Shown piece after piece: positions 9,006 to 16,293 of a DNA stretch of 64,000 nt (position 1 is its first letter; each line of letters starts with the position of its first letter). Below the pieces are notes generated by a model, which saw only the letters and a program-made list of their open reading frames with translations, was not told the origin of the DNA and made no database searches. Source of the DNA: an uncultured Spirochaetales bacterium (lineage in GTDB: Bacteria; Spirochaetota; Spirochaetia; Sphaerochaetales; Sphaerochaetaceae); contig CASFDW010000002.1 of assembly GCA_949293595.1 (NCBI GenBank), positions 310,001 to 374,000 of the forward strand, read 5' to 3'. Both the position numbers and the translations under genes were made by a program.

Positions 9006-9078
9006 GTCCTTAATTGGTGCAAGGATACAACAAAACATGTGGACTAGGAAAGGGGGTTTTCGTTTTTTCTTTTTCTGA

Positions 9079-9107
9079 TTGACAGGAGGATGTTTTAAGA
9101 TTATAAA
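9079..9107 (+). promoter_or_regulatory. Sigma-70 type promoter of pyrG
   Basis: TTGACA (9079-9084), an exact 17-nt spacer, and TATAAA (9102-9107). The predicted start near 9114 leaves only about 10 nt before the leader hairpin. Confidence 0.8.
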
Positions 9108-9123
9108 TTTCAAAAGTTGGGAC

Positions 9124-9163
9124 AAGGACGTCTTCCGTTTGGAAGGCGTCCTTTTCTTTTTTC
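9124..9163 (+). promoter_or_regulatory. Leader terminator/attenuator of pyrG
   Basis: A 13-bp stem, AAGGACGTCTTCC against GGAAGGCGTCCTT, with one G-T wobble and loop GTTT, is followed by TTCTTTTTT. It sits between the promoter and the pyrG ribosome site at about 9169. It has the form of an intrinsic terminator but lies in a divergent region where no gene ends. Confidence 0.8.
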
Positions 9164-9179
9164 GCAAGGGAGGAAAGCA

Positions 9180-10784
9180 ATGGGAGCCAAACATGTCTTC
9201 GTCACGGGAGGGGTTGTCTCTGGTCTTGGAAAGGGTGTTGCGGCGGCCAGCCTCGGCCGTCTGTTGAAGCAGCGTGGGCTGAAGGTTGCGGCACAGAAGC
9301 TGGATCCGTATGTGAATGTGGATCCGGGAACGATGAGTCCCTACCAGCACGGCGAGGTGTTCGTAACCGAGGACGGGGCCGAGACGGATCTGGATCTGGG
9401 GCATTACGAAAGGTTCATGGACGAGGACCTCAACCGTCTTTCGAACCTTACAAGCGGCAGGGTCTATTGGAACGTGCTCCATCGTGAACGTTCCGGAGGC
9501 TATCTGGGCGGAACTGTACAGATCATCCCCCATGTCACGGACGAGATAAAGAGGGCTGTCTACGATGTGGCGGACCTGACCGGTGCAGATGTCGTCATAA
9601 CCGAGATAGGCGGTACGATAGGTGATATCGAGAGCCTTCCGTTTTTGGAGGCCGCAAGGCAGATGAGGGCAGAACTGGACAGAAATGACTGCATGTTCAT
9701 CCATGTGGTTCTCGTCCCGTATCTTGCCTGTTCGGGGGAATACAAGACCAAGCCCGCACAGCACTCGGTGCATGAGCTGCAGGGAATGGGGATAATGCCG
9801 GACTGCATAATCGCAAGGTCCGATGAAAAGCTCGAGCCGAAGATTTTGGACAAACTTGCCCTTTTCTGCAACACGGAGAGAAGGGCTGTGATAGGCAATG
9901 AGAACATCAGCCCGATATACAGGATTCCTCTTGTATTGCATGAAAGGGGGTTCGACGACTACGTGGCATCGAGGCTGGAGCTTGGTGGTTCCGGCCCGGA
10001 TTTGTCCGACTGGAGCAGTTGTGTGAAGAGGATGATGTCCTCCCGCAAATGTGTGAGGATCGCAATCTGCGGAAAGTATGTGCGGCTCCATGATGCATAC
10101 CTGTCCATAAACGAGGCGCTTATGCACGCCGGGTTCGCGAATTCACTCAAGGTCGAGCTTGTATTCATCGACAGCGGTGATCTCGAAAAGGACGATCCGT
10201 CCGCACTGCTTGCGTCCGTCGACGGGATACTTGTTCCCGGAGGGTTCGGGGAACGCGGGGTGGAGGGCATGGTAGCCGCCGCTTGCCATGCAAGGAAGAA
10301 CGACATACCGTATCTCGGAATCTGCCTGGGGATGCAGGTTGCGGTCATTGAGGCGGCCAGGAACATGGCCGGATTGAAGGACGCATGCTCCAGGGAGTTC
10401 TGTCCCACAGGCGATGAGTGTGTGATAGATCTCATGGACGATCAGAAAAACATTTCGGCCAAGGGTGGGACGATGCGTCTCGGCTCCTACCCGTGTCTCA
10501 TAAAGGAGGACAGCCTGATGGGGAAGATATACGATGAACGGCTGATCCATGAGAGACACAGGCACAGATACGAGGTGTCCAACGTTTTCCGAGGCCGCAT
10601 TGAGGAGGCAGGAATAGTTTTTTCCGGCACAAGCCCCGACGGCAAACTGGTTGAGGCGATGGAGAATCCATCATGCGGCTTCTTTGTTGCCGTGCAGTTC
10701 CATCCCGAGTTCAAAAGCAGGCCGAACCGAGCCCATCCGTTGTTCTCACATTTTGTAAGGGCTGCTGCCGAACATCATCGCTGA
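9180..10784 (+). CDS. pyrG: CTP synthase
   Basis: A 534-residue enzyme that aminates UTP to CTP using ATP and glutamine. The N-terminal synthetase domain shows GGVVSGLGKGVAAASLGRLL and the LDPYVNVDPGTMSPYQHGEV block. The C-terminal class I amidotransferase has the nucleophile Cys in GICLGMQ and the His/Glu pair in FHPEFKSRP. The length is typical. The ATG at 9180 follows GGGAGGAAAG. The leader carries a strong promoter and an attenuator hairpin shared in style with asnB, gltB1 and glnA, which points to control by glutamine status as well as, or instead of, pyrimidines. Confidence 0.97.
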   Translation: MGAKHVFVTGGVVSGLGKGVAAASLGRLLKQRGLKVAAQKLDPYVNVDPGTMSPYQHGEVFVTEDGAETDLDLGHYERFMDEDLNRLSNLTSGRVYWNVLHRERSGGYLGGTVQIIPHVTDEIKRAVYDVADLTGADVVITEIGGTIGDIESLPFLEAARQMRAELDRNDCMFIHVVLVPYLACSGEYKTKPAQHSVHELQGMGIMPDCIIARSDEKLEPKILDKLALFCNTERRAVIGNENISPIYRIPLVLHERGFDDYVASRLELGGSGPDLSDWSSCVKRMMSSRKCVRIAICGKYVRLHDAYLSINEALMHAGFANSLKVELVFIDSGDLEKDDPSALLASVDGILVPGGFGERGVEGMVAAACHARKNDIPYLGICLGMQVAVIEAARNMAGLKDACSREFCPTGDECVIDLMDDQKNISAKGGTMRLGSYPCLIKEDSLMGKIYDERLIHERHRHRYEVSNVFRGRIEEAGIVFSGTSPDGKLVEAMENPSCGFFVAVQFHPEFKSRPNRAHPLFSHFVRAAAEHHR

Positions 10785-10814
10785 AAAAGCTGGCCGTTCC
10801 AGACGGGGACGGCC
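10785..10814 (-). terminator. Possible terminator of the glutamate synthase operon
   Basis: On the minus strand a 6-bp GGCCGT/ACGGCC stem is followed by AGCTTTTT. It fills the 29-base gap between the converging pyrG and gltB3 genes. It is weak, with a large loop. Confidence 0.4.
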
Positions 10815-11542
10815 TAGACTGCGGCATACAGCTGTCTGTATGCCTTCTCCGGATTTGCCTCGATTGCTATGAACTCCCCCTTGAGGCAGTCATCCGGATC
10901 CAGGGAGAATGTCTCCGCGAACGAGCGGATGACAGGTTGGAGTTTTTCACTTTTCTCCTTTTCTCCGACATTTCTCGCAACCAGGTGGGATGAAAGACCT
11001 GCAGGGACCTCGTCCGTTCTGAGGTATATGCAGCCGGCATACATTCCGTTGCCACAGAAGTATCCTGTTATCGGGATTTCTCTCTTTTTCCCCATTCCAA
11101 GGACAATGATGGTTCCTCCTGCAAGATATTCTCCCAAAAACGAGCCTGTGACGCCTCCTACGACCATCATGCTGGATTTGTTCTTGTAAGCCTTCATGTG
11201 TACTCCGGCCCTGTATCCGGCATTTCCAAGCACATAGATCCTTCCTCCGCGCATGGCATATCCGAGGACGTCGCCGGCCGATCCTCCGATGGCGACGAAA
11301 CCATTGTTCATGGTGTCCGCCACCGCATCCTGGGCATTTCCATGGACGATGATTGAACCTCCGTCCAGATAGGCGGCCAAGGCGTTGCCCGGGGTTCCTT
11401 CTATCGTGAGGCATGTCTTTTTCATGCCGCATCCGAGATACCTCTGTCCCAGACAGTTGATTATCCTCGTGTCCTCCGTTTCCTTCCTGATTTCCTCCAT
11501 GAGGGTTTTTTCCGTTTCCTTTTCTGCGTCAAGTATTCTCAT
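10814..11542 (-). CDS. Glutamate synthase GXGXG domain subunit
   Basis: A 242-residue stand-alone copy of the C-terminal beta-helix (GXGXG) domain of glutamate synthase alpha. Repeats of the GXXXG type run through residues 50-170 (AAYLDGGSIIVHGNAQDAV, GGRIYVLGNAGYRAG, YLAGGTIIVLG). In the fused enzyme this domain is structural and helps hold the two catalytic domains together. Two starts are possible. The ATG at 11548 overlaps the upstream stop (ATGA); the ATG at 11542 has a better distance (7 nt) from the AGGAG site, so I use it. It is the third gene of the split gltB operon. Confidence 0.88.
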   Translation of the reverse strand: MRILDAEKETEKTLMEEIRKETEDTRIINCLGQRYLGCGMKKTCLTIEGTPGNALAAYLDGGSIIVHGNAQDAVADTMNNGFVAIGGSAGDVLGYAMRGGRIYVLGNAGYRAGVHMKAYKNKSSMMVVGGVTGSFLGEYLAGGTIIVLGMGKKREIPITGYFCGNGMYAGCIYLRTDEVPAGLSSHLVARNVGEKEKSEKLQPVIRSFAETFSLDPDDCLKGEFIAIEANPEKAYRQLYAAV

Positions 11543-11544
11543 AG

Positions 11545-13050
11545 TCATTCTCCTGCATGCCTGATTCCAAGTATCTCCAATTCCTTTGCGTTCAATCCGA
11601 CGCCGCGCAATGCGAGCCTGTTGCCCCTGAGTGCCTCTATGCTGTTGATCCCCATGCCTCCCATCATCTCCTTGATTTCCCTGGTCCAGGCGGAGACGAG
11701 GTTGTACAGGGCTTCCGCTCCCTTCTCGACATCAAGACGTCTTACAAGGTCCGGGTCCTGGGTGGCGATGCCCCATGCGCATTTCCCGCTGTGGCAGGCT
11801 GCGCATATGTGGCAACCGAGTGCGCAAAGGGCTGCTGTCCCGATGGAGACCGCATCGGCTCCGAGCGCGATCAGCTTCGCCACATCGGCGGAATTCCTTA
11901 TGCCTCCGCTTGCAATGATTCCGACCTCGTTCCTTATCCGCTCCTCCCTTAATCTCTGGTCGACGGCTGCGACTGCAAGCTCTATCGGGATTCCAACGTT
12001 GTCCCTGATCCTTTTGGGTGCGGCTCCCGTTCCTCCCCTGAAACCGTCGATCGATATGATGTCGGCGCCGCTTCTGGCGATGCCCGATGCGATCGGCGCG
12101 ATGTTGTGTACTGCCGCAACCTTCACGATCACGGGTTTCGTGTATGAGGTGGCTTCTTTTATCGAGGATACCAGCTGCCTCAGGTCTTCTATGGAGTAGA
12201 TGTCGTGATGGGGTGCGGGACTGATCGCATCAAGCCCTTCGGGCACCATCCTTGTTCTCGAAACATCGCCGACGATCTTGCTGCCCGTCAGATGACCTCC
12301 TATGCCTGGCTTGGCTCCCTGTCCGATCTTGATTTCAACCGCGGCGCCAGAATTCAGGTATGTCTCATGGACACCGAAGCGTCCGGAAGCCACCTGGACG
12401 ATGGTGTTTTTCCCAAAACGGCAGAGATCCTCGTGCATGCCTCCTTCTCCTGTATTCCAATACGTTCCGAGTCTTTCGGCTGCCATCGCAAGGGCTTTCT
12501 GCACATTCAGGCTTACTGCTCCGTAGCTCATGGCGGAGAACATGATCGGAGTCTCCATCTCGAGGTGTGGAGGCAGGTTGTCCACAATCCTTCCCTGTCC
12601 GTCCCTCCTGATCCCCTTCGGCCTGCCTCCCATGTATGTCATGGTCTCCATCGGTTCCCTGAGCGGATCTATGGACGGGTTTGTCACCTGGCTTGCATTG
12701 AGCAGAAGACGGTCGAAGTATACCGGTATGCGGGATTCCCCGCTTCCCATGCTGGATAGAAGTACCCCTCCCGTTCCGGCCTGGATGCCTATTTCCCTTA
12801 TGCACTCCATTGTGAACACCCTGTTCCTTTTGAACCTGTTCACGTTTTCCGTTATGACGAGGGCCCCGGCAGGGCAGGTCTCAACGCATCTCTGGCAGTC
12901 GGTGCAGAGCGCATGGTTGAAGACGAGGAGCTTTCTTTCTCTGTCGTAGTCTATTGCATTGAACGAGCATTCCCTCGTGCACCTGAGGCAGAGGATGCAG
13001 CCGTCCTCCTTCCTTATCCTGAATTCAGGAGTGGCTTTGGTATGGGTCAT
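11545..13050 (-). CDS. Ferredoxin-fused glutamate synthase FMN domain
   Basis: A 501-residue catalytic core of glutamate synthase, which reduces the 2-oxoglutarate imine to glutamate on FMN. Residues 15-70 hold two [4Fe-4S] motifs (CILCLRCTREC and CTDCQRCVETCP), a ferredoxin-like electron entry. Residues 90-490 are the FMN/synthase barrel with IGQGAKPGIGGHLTG, SPAPHHDIYSIEDL and the 3Fe-4S type CHICAACHSGKCAWG segment. The start at 13050 follows AGGAGG and overlaps the end of the amidotransferase gene by 26 bases. This split, ferredoxin-bearing form is known from archaea and anaerobic bacteria. No separate NADPH-dependent small subunit is in the window, so reduced ferredoxin may be the donor (inference). 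Confidence 0.92.
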   Translation of the reverse strand: MTHTKATPEFRIRKEDGCILCLRCTRECSFNAIDYDRERKLLVFNHALCTDCQRCVETCPAGALVITENVNRFKRNRVFTMECIREIGIQAGTGGVLLSSMGSGESRIPVYFDRLLLNASQVTNPSIDPLREPMETMTYMGGRPKGIRRDGQGRIVDNLPPHLEMETPIMFSAMSYGAVSLNVQKALAMAAERLGTYWNTGEGGMHEDLCRFGKNTIVQVASGRFGVHETYLNSGAAVEIKIGQGAKPGIGGHLTGSKIVGDVSRTRMVPEGLDAISPAPHHDIYSIEDLRQLVSSIKEATSYTKPVIVKVAAVHNIAPIASGIARSGADIISIDGFRGGTGAAPKRIRDNVGIPIELAVAAVDQRLREERIRNEVGIIASGGIRNSADVAKLIALGADAVSIGTAALCALGCHICAACHSGKCAWGIATQDPDLVRRLDVEKGAEALYNLVSAWTREIKEMMGGMGINSIEALRGNRLALRGVGLNAKELEILGIRHAGE

Positions 13051-14140
13051 GGCCTGCCTCCTTTCCGAGTCTGACGATCACGGGTTCCCCTCCCTTCGGG
13101 GACCAGATGCGGTCCGGTTCGGGTTCGACCGCTCGTATCGCGGCCTCTTCGGAACTGAAATATACGGTGGTACCTTTTTCCGCCGCCACAAGGCTTCTGA
13201 GCTTCAGACGGTCGTTAAGGGCCATCATGCCTCCTTTGAAGCCGACAAGGATCGAGAATGGACCCGTGATGAGGAATGAGGAATACATCTTCCTCAGATA
13301 GGCCAGTTTCTCCGCTTCTTTTTTGTCCTTCATGCCTATTGTCGACCAGAATGGGGCGGCAATCACGGATGCGCATTCCTCAAGTGTGAGATGTTCCTTC
13401 CTCAACAGGAAATCCAGTATGTAGGTGATGACCTCCGTATCTGTCAGCAGGTTGCATGAATAGCCATACATCTCAACCGACCTCCGGTTGGCATCGTACG
13501 ATGAAATCTCACCGTTGTGGACCACTGAAAGGTCCAGAAGTGCGAACGGATGCGCGCCTCCCCACCATCCGGGGGTGTTTGTCGGGTAACGGCCGTGTGC
13601 GGTCCATGCATAGCCTGAATACTCGTCGAGTCTGTAGAACGCGGCCACATCCTCGGGATAACCCACTGCCTTGAACACGCCCATGTCCTTGCCGCATGAG
13701 AAGACATAGGCTCCTTTTATCGTGTTGTTCATCCTGATCATGCATCTGGCCGTATACTCGTCCTCGTCAAGCATGCTGTCCTGCAGGCGGTGGGGAAGGG
13801 GTGAGACGAAATAGCGCCAGATGAGCGGGACGTCCATGATTCCGGAGGTCTGCCTGACCGGGATCTTGGAGAGGTTTATGATGTCGAAATGACGGTCCAG
13901 AAACCTTTCTGCCTCCTCCCTTTGGTTTTGGCTGTCATAGAAGACATGTATTGCGTAATGGTCCTTGTACTGTGGATATATGCCGTAGCCTGCAAAACCT
14001 CCTCCGAGGCCGTTGGACCTGTTGTGCATCACCTTTATGCTTTCCGCGATTCTTCTTCCCGGAACCGGCGATGCGTCTTTTGAGAATATCCCGCATATCG
14101 CGCACCCTGACGGTATCCTGATTTCTCCTTCCTTTCTCAT
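13025..14140 (-). CDS. Glutamate synthase amidotransferase subunit (class II)
   Basis: A 371-residue stand-alone glutaminase domain that releases ammonia from glutamine for the FMN subunit. The start at 14140 follows GGGGGGAA. The nucleophile is expected at the Cys of SGCAICGIF, so about a dozen leading residues would have to be removed, as in homologous stand-alone subunits. Other class II elements are HGRYPTNTPGWWGGAHPF and VVHNGEISSYDANRR. It is the first gene of gltB1-B2-B3 and is divergent from glnA. Its leader carries a promoter and an attenuator hairpin. Confidence 0.9.
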   Translation of the reverse strand: MRKEGEIRIPSGCAICGIFSKDASPVPGRRIAESIKVMHNRSNGLGGGFAGYGIYPQYKDHYAIHVFYDSQNQREEAERFLDRHFDIINLSKIPVRQTSGIMDVPLIWRYFVSPLPHRLQDSMLDEDEYTARCMIRMNNTIKGAYVFSCGKDMGVFKAVGYPEDVAAFYRLDEYSGYAWTAHGRYPTNTPGWWGGAHPFALLDLSVVHNGEISSYDANRRSVEMYGYSCNLLTDTEVITYILDFLLRKEHLTLEECASVIAAPFWSTIGMKDKKEAEKLAYLRKMYSSFLITGPFSILVGFKGGMMALNDRLKLRSLVAAEKGTTVYFSSEEAAIRAVEPEPDRIWSPKGGEPVIVRLGKEAGHDPYQSHS

Positions 14141-14162
14141 GGTTCCCCCCTGTGGAAACAAA

Positions 14163-14198
14163 AAAGGCGTCCAGGGAGAATTCTCCTTGAACGCCTTT
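14163..14198 (-). promoter_or_regulatory. Leader terminator/attenuator of the glutamate synthase operon
   Basis: On the minus strand AAAGGCGTTCAAGGAGAA pairs with TTCTCCCTGGACGCCTTT over about 17 bp with one mismatch and one wobble. Six T follow (14165-14160). It lies 20 bases before the start codon and about 12 nt after the -10 box, in a divergent region with no gene ending there. Confidence 0.82.
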
Positions 14199-14210
14199 GT
14201 TCCTGTTTTT

Positions 14211-14239
14211 GATTATTGGGAATCATGGATTTTTGTCAA
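14211..14239 (-). promoter_or_regulatory. Promoter of the glutamate synthase operon
   Basis: On the minus strand, TTGACA (14234-14239) is followed by 16-17 nt and AATAAT/ATAATC (14211-14217). The predicted transcript starts about 5 nt before the hairpin. Confidence 0.7.
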
Positions 14240-14272
14240 GAAGGATTTTTTACCGATTCCTGTTTTGGGGTA

Positions 14273-14302
14273 TTGACCAAGAAAAAAATACGGTTTTATA
14301 AT
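14273..14302 (+). promoter_or_regulatory. Promoter of glnA-ANTAR-glnN
   Basis: TTGACC (14273-14278), 18-nt spacer, perfect TATAAT (14297-14302). The predicted start near 14309 is about 12 nt before the leader hairpin. Only 33 bp separate this -35 from that of the divergent glutamate synthase promoter, so one regulator could see both. Confidence 0.8.
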
Positions 14303-14320
14303 CCGGGACAAGAAAACAGC

Positions 14321-14367
14321 AAAGGCGCTGCAGATGATACGGCTATCTGCGGCGCTTTTCTTTTTTT
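14321..14367 (+). promoter_or_regulatory. Leader terminator/attenuator of glnA
   Basis: AAAGGCGCTGCAGAT pairs with ATCTGCGGCGCTTTT, 15 bp with two G-T wobbles, around a 9-nt loop. TTTTCTTTTTTT follows and the glnA Shine-Dalgarno begins immediately after it (GGAGG, about 14368). The ribosome site therefore sits just after the U-tract. Confidence 0.82.
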
Positions 14368-14377
14368 GGAGGTTTCC

Positions 14378-15688
14378 ATGTCGAAGGTTTTGTCGGATAT
14401 AAAAGGGCTTCTGGAGGATTACGAGATAAAATTCATCCGTCTCGCTTTCTGTGATATCTTCGGGAGGCAGAAGAACATAGCCATAATGGCGGACCAGTTG
14501 GAGCATGCGGTCAGCTACGGTGTTTCTTTCGATGCATCAGCCATAGACGGATTCATGAACGTGAGTGAATCGGATCTGTTCCTTTTTCCCGATCTCGACA
14601 CCTTCTCGATCCTTCCTTGGAGACCGTCGCAGTCCGGTGTCGCCAGATTCTACTGCTATATCAACTATCCGGATGGAAGACCTTTCGAAGGTGACGGGCG
14701 GCGCTTGCTGGCCGATATCGAGAAAAAGTCGAGGGAGGCCGGGTATTCCTTCCTTGTCGGACCCGAGTGCGAATTCTATCTCTTCGAGACGGACGAGAAG
14801 GGCTTTCCTTCCCAGATTCCGTTCGACCGAGCCGGCTATTTCGACATGGCGCCCCTCGACAGGGGGGAGAACGTCAGGAGGGAGATATGTTTCGCCCTTG
14901 AAAACATGGGCATCAAACCCGAGAGGAGCCATCACGAGCACGGTCCGGGCCAGAATGAGATCGACTTCAGATGCTCCTCCCCGCTCAAGGCCGCCGATGA
15001 CCTGATGACGTTCAAGACAGCAGTCAAGGCGATTGCGCAGTCCAACGGACTCTACGCCTCTTTTCTTCCCAAGCCGATGAAAGGGGAGAGCGGAAACGGC
15101 CTTCATATCAATCTGTCGGTCTTTGAGGGGGAAAGGAATCTTTTCAACAACTTTTCTTCCTTTCCGGACAGGAAGGCCTCGTCGTTTTTGGCCGGAATCC
15201 TCAGAAGGATCGGGGAAATCTCCGTATTCGCGAATCCTCTCGCCAATTCCTATGAGAGGCTTGGAAAGAGCGAGGCACCGTCTTCTGTCTGCTGGAGCTG
15301 CCAGAACCGCTCCACTCTTGTCAGGGTGCCTGCCGCCAAGGATATGGACAGCAGGATGGAGGTCAGAAGTCCCGATCCGTCCGCAAACCCGTATCTGCTC
15401 ATATCCCTTCTTCTGGCCTCGGGCTTCGAGGGCATGTCGGATGGTCTGGAGCCATGTCCTCCATTCGAGGGAAACGCCTACGAACCGTGCGAAAAGAAGA
15501 TGGAGATGCTTCCCGGATCGCTTCTGGATGCCGTCAATGCGGCCGGAACCAGCCGCTTCGTGAGTTCCATCCTGCCTGGCCGCATCCTGGACTCCTACCT
15601 GTCGGCAAAGAAGGAGGAGGCGGAGGAATATGGGAATGCAAAGGATGCCCATCAATATGCGATGGACGGGTTTTTCGCTTATGTCTGA
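14378..15688 (+). CDS. glnA: Glutamine synthetase, type I
   Basis: A 436-residue GSI-alpha sized enzyme that joins ammonia to glutamate with ATP. The N-terminal beta-grasp domain (LAFCDIFGRQKNIAI) is followed by the catalytic domain with PECEFYLFE, HEHGPGQNEIDF, GNGLHINLS and NRSTLVRVPAA. I see no Tyr adenylylation loop typical of GSI-beta. The ATG at 14378 follows TTTGGAGG. It is the first gene of a three-gene unit with an ANTAR regulator and a second, unrelated-size glutamine synthetase. The leader hairpin suggests control by premature termination. Confidence 0.93.
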   Translation: MSKVLSDIKGLLEDYEIKFIRLAFCDIFGRQKNIAIMADQLEHAVSYGVSFDASAIDGFMNVSESDLFLFPDLDTFSILPWRPSQSGVARFYCYINYPDGRPFEGDGRRLLADIEKKSREAGYSFLVGPECEFYLFETDEKGFPSQIPFDRAGYFDMAPLDRGENVRREICFALENMGIKPERSHHEHGPGQNEIDFRCSSPLKAADDLMTFKTAVKAIAQSNGLYASFLPKPMKGESGNGLHINLSVFEGERNLFNNFSSFPDRKASSFLAGILRRIGEISVFANPLANSYERLGKSEAPSSVCWSCQNRSTLVRVPAAKDMDSRMEVRSPDPSANPYLLISLLLASGFEGMSDGLEPCPPFEGNAYEPCEKKMEMLPGSLLDAVNAAGTSRFVSSILPGRILDSYLSAKKEEAEEYGNAKDAHQYAMDGFFAYV

Positions 15689-15711
15689 GTTCCGTATGCG
15701 GGAGGGAATGT

Positions 15712-16269
15712 ATGGAGAATGTCTTGTTGGTATGCCCGGAAGGGAGGGTGTGCGAGCTTGAGCGGCTCTTTGTCCCCGCGGGCGTCCCTGTTTTCATTTC
15801 CCATGATGTGTGCGAGGCCAGGAAGCTCTTGTGCGACATGTCCTTTTCCCTTGTGGTGGTGGAACCCCCTGTTTCAGGAGGCTCCGCCAGGGAGCTTGCG
15901 TTGCAGGCCTCGTCCGATTCGGGGTCGGATGTCGTGTTCCTGGCCTTGCCCGCGCAGGCCGCACATCTCGCACCGGGTCTTGAGAAATATGGAATATATG
16001 CAATTCCCCAAAATGCCGGGGCAGGGGAGATCGGCCTGCTGATGAGGATTATAAGGACCGGACGGAGCAGGATCGAGGCCCTTGAGAAGAAAAACATGAA
16101 GCTGATGGGCCGCCTTGCCGACGAGAGGTTGCTCTCCCGGGCGAAATGCATCCTTGCCAAGGAAAAGGGCCTGGACGAGGAGCAGGCCCACCGCATGATA
16201 GAGAAAAAGGCCATGGATGAGAGGATAAGCCTTTCTGATGCGGCGAGGTTCTTCATAAACGGAGTCTAA
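15712..16269 (+). CDS. ANTAR-domain RNA-binding regulator with pseudo-receiver
   Basis: A 185-residue protein. Residues 1-115 have the fold pattern of a response-regulator receiver, but the phospho-acceptor position in SLVVVEPPV carries Glu/Pro in place of Asp, so phosphorylation is unlikely. Residues 120-185 form a coiled-coil lead-in and an ANTAR three-helix domain (RLADERLLSRAKCILAKE, GLDEEQAHRMIEKKAM, SDAARFFING). ANTAR proteins bind RNA hairpins and prevent transcription termination. It lies between glnA and glnN, after a GGGAGGG site at a short distance. The attenuator-like leaders of glnA, gltB1, asnB and pyrG are plausible targets (inference). Confidence 0.9.
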   Translation: MENVLLVCPEGRVCELERLFVPAGVPVFISHDVCEARKLLCDMSFSLVVVEPPVSGGSARELALQASSDSGSDVVFLALPAQAAHLAPGLEKYGIYAIPQNAGAGEIGLLMRIIRTGRSRIEALEKKNMKLMGRLADERLLSRAKCILAKEKGLDEEQAHRMIEKKAMDERISLSDAARFFINGV

Positions 16270-16293
16270 TCTATTCCATCTGGAGGAATGATC

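Noticed and set aside
9102-9140. Reiterative-transcription attenuation of pyrG as in Bacillus
   Set aside because: That mechanism needs GGGC-type bases at the first transcribed positions. Here the GGG comes several bases after the predicted start, and the same hairpin style occurs on three non-pyrimidine operons.
8955-9163. The paired hairpins between asnB and pyrG as ordinary bidirectional terminators
   Set aside because: asnB and pyrG are transcribed away from each other, so no transcript ends there. Each hairpin lies after its own promoter.
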